Source of the DNA: an uncultured Eubacteriales bacterium
Lineage (GTDB): Bacteria > Bacillota > Clostridia > Oscillospirales > Acutalibacteraceae
Direction: 5' to 3'
Assembly: GCA_910580045.1 (NCBI GenBank)
Contig: CAJTXF010000092.1
Span: 1-8,076, forward strand
DNA length: 8,076 nucleotides
Shown: positions 1 through 4,605 of the stretch, in pieces
How the letters are laid out: each line of letters starts with the position of its first letter
Position numbering within the stretch: position 1 is the first letter of the stretch
Translations under genes and position numbers: made by a program
Notes under the pieces: model-generated
What the model was told of the DNA's origin: nothing
Seen by the model: only the letters and a program-made list of their open reading frames with translations
Databases searched by the model: none

Positions 1-12
1 CCCGGAACCCCA

Positions 13-33
13 CCAGGGGCCTGACGCCCCTGG
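13..33. repeat. Perfect 8-bp hairpin with GGTCCAGGGGC-type motif
   Basis: CCAGGGGC (13-20) pairs perfectly with GCCCCTGG (26-33) around a CTGAC loop. No T-run follows, so it is not a classical terminator on the plus strand. The right arm continues into CC, giving GCCCCTGGACC at 26-36. That is the inverted form of GGTCCAGGGGC at 2225-2235, and 10 bp of it recur at 2752-2761. This links the hairpin to the repeat family described at 2221-2765. Confidence 0.6.
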
Positions 34-147
34 ACCGCACAATCCGCTCCTTCGCTTCTGCTTGGCGAAAGGCACTGCCGCGAGCCGTCAGGCCCCTCTT
101 CTCCACCCTCCCCGCTTTCCCCCGCTATCACAGTATACCATTACCCG

Positions 148-155
148 AAAGGAGG
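148..155 (+). promoter_or_regulatory. Ribosome binding site that sets the response regulator start
   Basis: AAAGGAGG lies 8 nt before the ATG at 164. It decides the start: the open frame extends upstream to a TTG at 62, but that codon has no Shine-Dalgarno and the extra 34 residues do not look like a receiver domain. Confidence 0.9.
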
Positions 156-163
156 CGAACTCT

Positions 164-1201
164 ATGTACCAGCTCTTTCTTATCGACGACGAGCCCTGGG
201 CCCTCACCGGCCTGGAGCAAATCCTACCCTGGCAGGACTACGGCTTCTCTATCTGCGGCCGCTATACCTCCCCCCAAAAAGCCCTGCTGGCCATGGGCGA
301 AAAACATCCTGACGCTGTTTTTACTGACATCCGGATGCCCAAACTCAGCGGGATTGAGCTTATCTCCCGGGCCAGGGCTGAGCACGGCAATCACATGGAA
401 TTTGTCATTGTCAGCGCCTACAGCGATTTTGAGGTGGCCCGCCGGGCCCTGGAATACGGGGCCGTGGGCTATGTGCTCAAGCCTTTGGAGGCCGACGAGG
501 TGCGGGAGGTCGCTCTCCGCCTGAAGGCCAAGCTGGAGCAAAAGCAGGGCCTCCACTCCCTGGCCCTGGATTTGGAGGCCGCGGATTCTGTGGAGCAGGC
601 TGCCGCCCAGCTGCAGCGCCTTCTGCCTGCCGGCCAGACCTGCTTTGTGGGGATTCCGGAAGAGCCTGCCCCCCTTCCGGCCGGCTGGAGCGGCGTCCCT
701 TTGGAGCTCTCCGGCCGCCCCGCCTGCTTCTGCTGGTCCTCTGCCCAAGAGCCGCCCGCCCTGCCCTGCGCCTGCGGGTGGAGCATCCCCCGGCGGGACG
801 CCGCCGCTCTGGGTGACATGATTCGGGAGGCGCTGGCAGCCTTCTGGGGCCGGTTCGCCTATTCCTCTCACCCGGCGGTGGCGGAGATACAGAGCTATCT
901 GGGCCAGAACTACGGCCAGCAGCTGTCCTTGAGCAAGCTGGCCTCCCACTTCTATCTCTCTGAGAACTACTTATGCGATTTGTTCAAAAAGAACACCGGA
1001 GAGACCATCCTGAACTTCCTCAAGGCCCTGCGGCTGGAAAACGCCTGCCGCCTGCTGCGGGAGACCTCCCTGAGCATCAAGGAGATTGCCGGGGCAGTGG
1101 GGTTCAGCGACTACAGCTATTTTGGCCGCACCTTCCGCCGGAGCATTGGCCAGACCCCGGACCATTATCGGAGCAGCTGGGCCCGGAAGAAGGAAAAATA
1201 G
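164..1201 (+). CDS. YesN-like response regulator, receiver + AraC-type HTH
   Basis: A 345-aa two-component response regulator expected to act in the cytoplasm as a phosphorylation-controlled transcription factor. The receiver domain covers about residues 1-120. It has the acidic pair D8-D9, the phospho-acceptor D55 in FTDIRMPK, S84 and K106 in YVLKP, so all switch residues are present. Residues 240-340 form a double helix-turn-helix of the AraC family, with LSENYLCDLFKK and the closing signature IKEIAGAVGFSDYSYFGRTFR. The linker (about 125-235) is weakly conserved and carries two CxC pairs (C188/C190 and C202/C204). Such regulators in Clostridia usually pair with a YesM-type sensor kinase and often control sugar transport. 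No kinase or transporter is present in this window, so the target is unknown. The gene ends at a strong terminator and converges on the DUF1848 gene. The family call is secure; the specific role is not. Confidence 0.93.
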   Translation: MYQLFLIDDEPWALTGLEQILPWQDYGFSICGRYTSPQKALLAMGEKHPDAVFTDIRMPKLSGIELISRARAEHGNHMEFVIVSAYSDFEVARRALEYGAVGYVLKPLEADEVREVALRLKAKLEQKQGLHSLALDLEAADSVEQAAAQLQRLLPAGQTCFVGIPEEPAPLPAGWSGVPLELSGRPACFCWSSAQEPPALPCACGWSIPRRDAAALGDMIREALAAFWGRFAYSSHPAVAEIQSYLGQNYGQQLSLSKLASHFYLSENYLCDLFKKNTGETILNFLKALRLENACRLLRETSLSIKEIAGAVGFSDYSYFGRTFRRSIGQTPDHYRSSWARKKEK

Positions 1202-1205
1202 GCGT

Positions 1206-1249
1206 AAAAAAGAGAGCCCGGCACTTCACACGCCGTGGCTCCCTTTTTT
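1206..1249. terminator. Two-way intrinsic terminator between convergent genes
   Basis: The inner stem is CGGC 1219-1222 with GCCG 1232-1235. It continues, past one bulged T (1236), as GAGCC 1214-1218 with GGCTC 1237-1241. After one A/C mismatch the stem is closed by an A-rich arm (1206-1212) pairing with a T-rich arm (1243-1249). The T6 run after the GC stem serves the response regulator gene. The A6 run at 1206-1211 reads as T6 on the other strand and serves the DUF1848 gene, whose stop codon is at 1257-1259. Confidence 0.9.
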
Positions 1250-1256
1250 CTTCTGT

Positions 1257-2159
1257 TTATGGCCGCCGCTGGGTGATTTTGTCCTCTGGGCCGGGGCGGC
1301 CTATCAGCATGGGCGAAAACGAATCATGGGCAGCGGTGTTGGCGGCCAGCTGCCGGGGCCCGTGGTTGGCGTAGCAGTACCGGCACCCATTTGGGCAGGT
1401 GCTGTAAGCCCCAATATCCACGCTCTGGGCGCAGCCGCAGCGGGGGCGCTGGTTCCTGTCCCGGCTTACGGGCAGAGGGCGGCCCAGCTGGCGCTCCAGC
1501 AGGCCCGCGTCAATACAGTGGGCCTGGCCAATACCAAAAGGCGCCAGGTCCAGGGCCTCGGCGCAGGCGTCCATAGCCAGGCCATAGCCCTGGGCGATTT
1601 CCGCCAGCTGCCGGGCAATGCCCTCCTGCCCGGCAGGAGAGGGCCAGTCCACAGACATCTCCCCCGCGGCCTTGGCCATGCAGCGGTAATAGTCCAAAAA
1701 GCTGATGGTGCACCGGCAGGTATAGGCAGCCAGCTGCCGGGCCAAGCGCTCAAAGGCCCGGCAGTGGAAATCCCTGTCCAAATCAGGGGTGAGCAAAATC
1801 GGGTCATAGCGCCAAATCACCCGCTGAGGCCCCAGCTTGTCTGCCAGCCGCTGAAAGGCCGGAACCAGCTCCCCCATTTTATCCGGCAGGCCGGGCTCTA
1901 TGTCCCGGCCATAGGGGGTGAGGGTGAACTGGAAATAGAAAGCATAGTCTTTGAGGGCGTCCAGGCGCTCCAGCATAGGCCGGGAATCCTTTGTCCAGAA
2001 AACGAAGCCGTCCACATCCTGGGGCAAAAGGGAAACCCGGCTGACCTGGCGGGGGTTCATGGGATTGCGCACCAAAGCGAAGCCCTCGCGCAGGCGGCGG
2101 AAGAACCAGTCCGCGTAACGGGCGGGGATGTCTGTGCGGCGGCTGGCGCTGATAATCAT
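1257..2159 (-). CDS. DUF1848 family protein with radical-SAM-like Cys cluster
   Basis: A 300-aa protein starting at an ATG 7 nt after AAAGGAG (2167-2173). A 20-residue upstream extension to 2219 lacks a binding site. The N-terminus IISASRRTDIPARYADWF (residues 2-19) is the hallmark of the DUF1848 family. Further family-like blocks are FWTKDSRPML (54-63), FQFTLTPYGRDIEP (77-89) and WRYDPIL (116-122). The C-terminal part has C241 and C243 followed by DIGAY and then C255-x3-C259-x2-C262 in STCPNGCRYCYANHG. DUF1848 proteins have no established function. Their C-terminal cysteine cluster resembles the Fe-S motif that radical-SAM enzymes carry at the N-terminus, so an Fe-S cluster and possibly a permuted radical-SAM-like chemistry are inferred. 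The gene is alone on its transcript unless read from the membrane protein gene 554 bp upstream. Family assignment is firm and function unknown. Confidence 0.88.
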   Translation of the reverse strand: MIISASRRTDIPARYADWFFRRLREGFALVRNPMNPRQVSRVSLLPQDVDGFVFWTKDSRPMLERLDALKDYAFYFQFTLTPYGRDIEPGLPDKMGELVPAFQRLADKLGPQRVIWRYDPILLTPDLDRDFHCRAFERLARQLAAYTCRCTISFLDYYRCMAKAAGEMSVDWPSPAGQEGIARQLAEIAQGYGLAMDACAEALDLAPFGIGQAHCIDAGLLERQLGRPLPVSRDRNQRPRCGCAQSVDIGAYSTCPNGCRYCYANHGPRQLAANTAAHDSFSPMLIGRPGPEDKITQRRP

Positions 2160-2166
2160 AAGAGGG

Positions 2167-2173
2167 CTCCTTT
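2167..2173 (-). promoter_or_regulatory. Ribosome binding site of the DUF1848 gene
   Basis: AAAGGAG on the minus strand lies 7 nt before the ATG at 2159. It fixes the start that opens directly with the family hallmark IISASRRTDIP, against the longer frame beginning at 2219. Confidence 0.88.
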
Positions 2174-2241
2174 CGGGAAGAGGAATGGGAAGAAAAGCGA
2201 AGCCTAACAGTGGGCCCATCCCGGGGTCCAGGGGCGGGGAA

Positions 2242-2258
2242 GCTCCCCAGCGGGGAGC
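2242..2258. repeat. Perfect 7-bp hairpin with a competing partner
   Basis: GCTCCCC (2242-2248) pairs with GGGGAGC (2252-2258) around AGC. The left arm can pair instead with upstream bases: GGGGA (2236-2240) with TCCCC (2244-2248). The two hairpins are mutually exclusive. The site is upstream of the DUF1848 gene when read on the minus strand. Confidence 0.5.
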
Positions 2259-2266
2259 GTTCTGAC

Positions 2267-2290
2267 CCGACCGAGGCGGCAGCCGAGACG
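2267..2290. repeat. 24-bp repeat, copy 1
   Basis: This 24-bp sequence (begins CCGACCGAGG, ends AGCCGAGACG) occurs again, without a mismatch, as its reverse complement at 8022-8045. The match stops exactly at 24 bp on both sides and the flanks are unrelated. An exact 24-bp match in a window this size is very unlikely by chance. Both copies are non-coding. Confidence 0.85.
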
Positions 2291-2473
2291 GCCCCTGGCA
2301 GCGGTTCGGGGCGGCTTGGCGAAGCCAACGTCAAGAGTCCCGAGGTCTGGCCCTTAGGGCGGCGCGCGCAGAGGAACCGGGAAAGCAGTACTCAACCCGG
2401 CCCGCCCAAGCCGGTCAGAGGCGCCTTCCAGCGCCGCCCACCATCCCAAACAGCTGATTCCGCCGGTTTTGGA

Positions 2474-2492
2474 GAGTTCGCGCAGCGAACTC
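2474..2492. repeat. Perfect 8-bp hairpin
   Basis: GAGTTCGC (2474-2481) pairs with GCGAACTC (2485-2492) around a GCA loop. No T-run follows on either strand. It is one of several short, stable hairpins in the non-coding block. Confidence 0.6.
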
Positions 2493-2687
2493 CTGAGAGC
2501 GCAAGCGACACTTTCAAACACCGCCGGAGAGGCGGACTGGCCTTCCGAAACGTGGCGGCCCTATGCTTTACAGCAAGATACCACTATCGGGAGCGATGCT
2601 GTGAACGGTTAGGCCCTTGTCTCAGAGTCAGCGGCATTGTGCGGGAGCGCTCAGCCTCCCAGCGTGGGTGCTGGCGTCCGCCTCTCT

Positions 2688-2724
2688 CCGAAAGCTAGGA
2701 AAGCCGGGCTTTCCTAGCTTTCGG
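2688..2724. repeat. Long perfect palindrome covering a stop codon
   Basis: CCGAAAGCTAGGAAAGCC (2688-2705) is followed, after a single G (2706), by its exact reverse complement (2707-2724). As RNA this folds into a 17-bp stem with a 3-nt loop. The stop codon of the membrane protein gene (TAG, 2714-2716) and its last codons (Ser-Glu-Ser) are inside the stem. No U-run follows on either strand, so it is not a standard intrinsic terminator. It may still protect the 3' end of the mRNA or slow ribosomes or polymerase. Confidence 0.85.
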
Positions 2725-4330
2725 AATCTTGCTGGGCGCTGCGGCTCGCCCCCCCTGGACCCCGGTCGGGGCCAGCCTCAGGCTTTGGCTCTTTCCTTGC
2801 CTCCCTTATTTCCCGCCACCGTTCTGCCAGCTCTCCCATTCCCCACACGCCCAGCAAAATGAACACCGGCGTCTGGTGGAACCGGTACCTGGCTCCGCCC
2901 TCAAACAGCAGCTGAAACAGCCCAAACCCCATTACCTCAAGCCGCAGCACCGCCCCGGCCCAATCCTCATACCCTTTGGGACACAGCGCCACCGGCAGCA
3001 CCCACAGTCCCAGCAGAATCACCCAAAGCGCCTGCAAAAGCTGCTGGTAAACCGGAAACCTGCTTCCCCCCTGGCAGAGGGTCTCCTGCAAAAACACGCT
3101 CAGCCCATCGTCCCGGCTGAAGGGGCCCCTCACCCACATATCCATATACGCGCTTTGGAATATCTTCCTGCCTTTTTGTATCAAGAACTCCAAATAGCCC
3201 GCCGGGCCCATTTCCCCCAGCCGCCGGGCCGTAACCTGCAGGTTGAAGGCCCGCTTCTCCGGCTGGGTCTTTTGGGCAAGGGTGGCCTCATAGTCCTCTG
3301 TGCTGAAAAAGCCCCCGGTCTCCGGGTTGCAGCCCATCATCAGATAGTGGGTAAAGGGGGTCTCCCGCTCCTCCAGCATCTGCTCGGTAATGACCTCCCG
3401 GGTCAGCGCCCGGGCCAGGGTATTCACCCCCGCAAAGCCTATGGCCAAACCCAGGCCGAAGCAGAGCAGGCGCCGCCCCAGCATCAGCAGCCGGGGCCTG
3501 TCCGGCTTGATACAGCACAGCTCCACCAGGGCCAGGGCAGGTAAAATCAGGATGGTCTGGGGCTTGATTTTGTACCCCGCCGCCGCCAGCAGCCCCATGG
3601 AGGCCATCACCGCGGCCCCGGCCCACCCCCGCCTTGGCCCGTACAGCCGCAGAAACAGGAACAGCACTGGGAACACCATCCCAAAGGTGTCGGAATAAGG
3701 GCAGGCAATGCCATAATGAAGCACGCACAGGGGCACGCCGAACCCCAAAGTCAGCCAGGCGGCCCGGAGGCCCCACAGCTTTTTGGCGCACAGGCAGGCC
3801 AGCGCTATGCTCAAATCCACCGCCGCCATGCTGCAGGCGGTGAGAACAGCCATAAAATTGGTGACACCCACAAAAGCCGCGCACTTCATCACAAAGGCAA
3901 ACAGAAAGGTAAGCAGCAGATTGTTGGGGAACTGGGCAAAATACCCCTCCTGCCCGGCCAAATCCCCGTCTAAAAACAGGCCCTGGGCCGCGTAGTACAC
4001 ATAGCTGAAATCATAGTCCACCCGCCCATAAATCGCGATGGCAAACCGCGCCTGGGCCGCCAGCAGAAGCACCCCCCCAAAGCCCAGAAGGGCCCAGCGG
4101 ACAGGCTGGGAAAGACTGGGGGCAGGCAGCTTGGCGGCCCCGCCCAAAAGCCACAGGGCCGGGACGCTCAGCCCCAGGAAGAGAAGCATCCAGAGCGTCC
4201 TCTCCCCAGCGGCGGTAAGGCTGAACAGCAGCATCAGGCCAAAAAAGAGGCCGAACAGAGCCCCCAAAATTTTATGCAGGACCAGAAACAGCCGGGGCCG
4301 GGCATCCTGAAGGTGCATATTCCGCTCCAA
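2714..4330 (-). CDS. Polytopic membrane protein, probable GT-C glycosyltransferase
   Basis: A 538-aa integral membrane protein with about ten to twelve hydrophobic spans (for example near 19-39, 46-64, 79-99, 156-180, 188-208, 211-230, 258-275, 286-305, 432-450 and 486-501). A large outward loop covers about 306-425. An acidic motif, D105-Y106-D107 in GRVDYDFSYVYYAAQGL, follows the third span, where GT-C fold enzymes carry their catalytic or metal-binding acidic residues. KIKPQTILILPAL (254-266) and FEGGARYRFHQTP (476-488) resemble blocks of the GT39-like, lipid-phosphate-sugar dependent transferases of Firmicutes. Donor and acceptor cannot be read. It starts at TTG (4330), with AAGGAGG 9 nt upstream; the next ATG (4318) is 21 nt from that site. 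A strong promoter lies about 110 nt upstream. The charged, Pro/Gly-rich tail (about 507-538) is unusual: residues 522-538 fall inside the repeat block and the stop lies in the 18-bp palindrome. Confidence 0.75.
   Translation of the reverse strand: MERNMHLQDARPRLFLVLHKILGALFGLFFGLMLLFSLTAAGERTLWMLLFLGLSVPALWLLGGAAKLPAPSLSQPVRWALLGFGGVLLLAAQARFAIAIYGRVDYDFSYVYYAAQGLFLDGDLAGQEGYFAQFPNNLLLTFLFAFVMKCAAFVGVTNFMAVLTACSMAAVDLSIALACLCAKKLWGLRAAWLTLGFGVPLCVLHYGIACPYSDTFGMVFPVLFLFLRLYGPRRGWAGAAVMASMGLLAAAGYKIKPQTILILPALALVELCCIKPDRPRLLMLGRRLLCFGLGLAIGFAGVNTLARALTREVITEQMLEERETPFTHYLMMGCNPETGGFFSTEDYEATLAQKTQPEKRAFNLQVTARRLGEMGPAGYLEFLIQKGRKIFQSAYMDMWVRGPFSRDDGLSVFLQETLCQGGSRFPVYQQLLQALWVILLGLWVLPVALCPKGYEDWAGAVLRLEVMGFGLFQLLFEGGARYRFHQTPVFILLGVWGMGELAERWREIREARKEPKPEAGPDRGPGGASRSAQQDSES
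2752..2765. repeat. Right 14-bp inverted end, inside the membrane protein gene
   Basis: CCCCTGGACCCCGG is the exact reverse complement of 2221-2234. It encodes residues 523-526 plus parts of residues 522 and 527 (Asp-Arg-Gly-Pro-Gly-Gly) of the membrane protein on the minus strand. It shares CCCCTGGACC with 27-36. Confidence 0.6.
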
Positions 4331-4339
4331 TGGCGTCTG

Positions 4340-4346
4340 CCTCCTT
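4340..4346 (-). promoter_or_regulatory. Ribosome binding site supporting a TTG start
   Basis: AAGGAGG on the minus strand is followed by 9 nt and then TTG at 4330. The spacing is right for TTG and too long (21 nt) for the next in-frame ATG. The membrane protein therefore most likely starts with Met-Glu-Arg-Asn-Met. Confidence 0.8.
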
Positions 4347-4447
4347 AATGAGAGAGTTTAGGCAGCACAGCGCAAAAGCTCAGCCGTCTTGCCTGCCAGC
4401 CTTTGCCGCGCCGCCGCTCGCGAAAAAAAGGCCCGCGCGCTTTTTTC

Positions 4448-4476
4448 AGTATAGTCCATCCTCTCTCCATTGTCAA
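4448..4476 (-). promoter_or_regulatory. Sigma-A promoter of the membrane protein gene
   Basis: On the minus strand a consensus -35 TTGACA (4471-4476) is followed by a 17-bp spacer and a near-consensus -10 TATACT (4448-4453). Transcription should begin near 4441, giving a leader of about 110 nt before the TTG at 4330. That leader opens with an A6 run and has a U7 run about 12-18 nt further on (4423-4429). Confidence 0.85.
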
Positions 4477-4512
4477 CCACTTCCATCTTCAGGAGTTTTT
4501 GGAAAATGCCCA

Positions 4513-4541
4513 TTGATTATTTTTTCGTTCTGTGATAGAAT
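4513..4541 (+). promoter_or_regulatory. Sigma-A promoter of pckG
   Basis: The -35 TTGATT (4513-4518), a 17-bp spacer and the -10 TAGAAT (4536-4541), preceded by TGA (an extended TGn -10), form a good promoter. Transcription should start near 4548, leaving a leader of about 58 nt. It is divergent from the membrane protein promoter, with 36 bp between the two -35 boxes. No clear CcpA or Rex operator was recognised. Confidence 0.8.
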
Positions 4542-4605
4542 AAGAGCCAGAATGAGTTTCTACAAATTCAAACTTTTTCATATGCTGAAAGGAGCAAACC
4601 GAAGC

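Larger units (their letters stand above)
1..163. other. Non-coding leader before the response regulator gene
   Basis: No convincing coding frame is seen here. The stretch holds the hairpin at 13-33 and a second weaker one (5 bp TTCGC 51-55 with GCGAA 65-69, plus an outer CC/GG pair across a one-base bulge, 49-72). The 10-mer GCTTGGCGAA at 60-69 recurs at 2314-2323 inside the repeat-rich block upstream of the DUF1848 gene. No good -35/-10 pair is visible. TATACC at 134-139 could be a -10, but there is no matching -35. A promoter or a partner kinase gene may lie further left, outside the window. Confidence 0.5.
2160..2713. other. Long non-coding block, GC-rich and hairpin-rich
   Basis: 554 bp lie between the DUF1848 and membrane protein genes, both on the minus strand. 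I see no credible gene. The open frame at 2210-2698 (+) is Arg/Pro/Ser-rich, has no Shine-Dalgarno and no family signature. The block holds hairpins at 2242-2258, 2313-2326 (GGCTT/AAGCC), 2420-2435 (GGCGC/GCGCC), 2474-2492, 2521-2535 (CCGCC/GGCGG), 2643-2660 (GGGAG/CTCCC), the overlapping 2659-2674 (CCAGC/GCTGG), and a very long one at 2688-2724. It also holds a 24-bp sequence repeated at 8022-8045. No clear sigma-A promoter for the DUF1848 gene was found in it. Most of it belongs to the candidate repeat element at 2221-2765. Confidence 0.7.
2221..2765. repeat. Candidate 545-bp element with 14-bp inverted ends
   Basis: The left end CCGGGGTCCAGGGG (2221-2234) is the exact reverse complement of CCCCTGGACCCCGG (2752-2765); beyond one mismatch, two more inner bases also match. 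Between these ends lie many hairpins, a 24-bp sequence repeated in inverted orientation at 8022-8045, and a 10-mer repeated at 60-69. There is no transposase gene and no convincing flanking target duplication (only a trivial TC on each side). A non-autonomous, MITE-like or extragenic palindromic element is therefore inference. The right end overlaps the last 16-17 codons of the membrane protein gene. In a GC-rich 8-kb window a 14-bp inverted match can arise by chance (I estimate about 0.2 to 1 expected). Support comes mostly from the combination with the other shared motifs. Confidence 0.4.

Noticed and set aside
62..163. N-terminal extension of the response regulator from a TTG at 62
   Set aside because: No Shine-Dalgarno before TTG. 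The ATG at 164 has a perfect one and starts directly at the receiver domain.
1086..2207. Open frame of 373 codons on the plus strand opposite the DUF1848 gene
   Set aside because: It overlaps both the response regulator end and the whole DUF1848 gene, runs through the terminator, lacks a ribosome site and gives a low-complexity protein.
2210..2698. Open frame of 162 codons on the plus strand in the non-coding block
   Set aside because: No ribosome binding site, Arg/Pro/Ser-rich translation, no recognisable domain, and it runs through many hairpins. Better explained as repeat DNA with few stops because of high GC.
4423..4446. A7 ... T6 pair on the plus strand as a terminator
   Set aside because: The GC-rich bases between the runs do not pair well, no plus-strand gene ends upstream, and the place coincides with the start of the membrane protein transcript.
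4330..4605. N-terminal extension of PEP carboxykinase by 92 codons
   Set aside because: It would place coding sequence over both divergent promoters. The ATG at 4606 has a good ribosome site and gives the usual family length.
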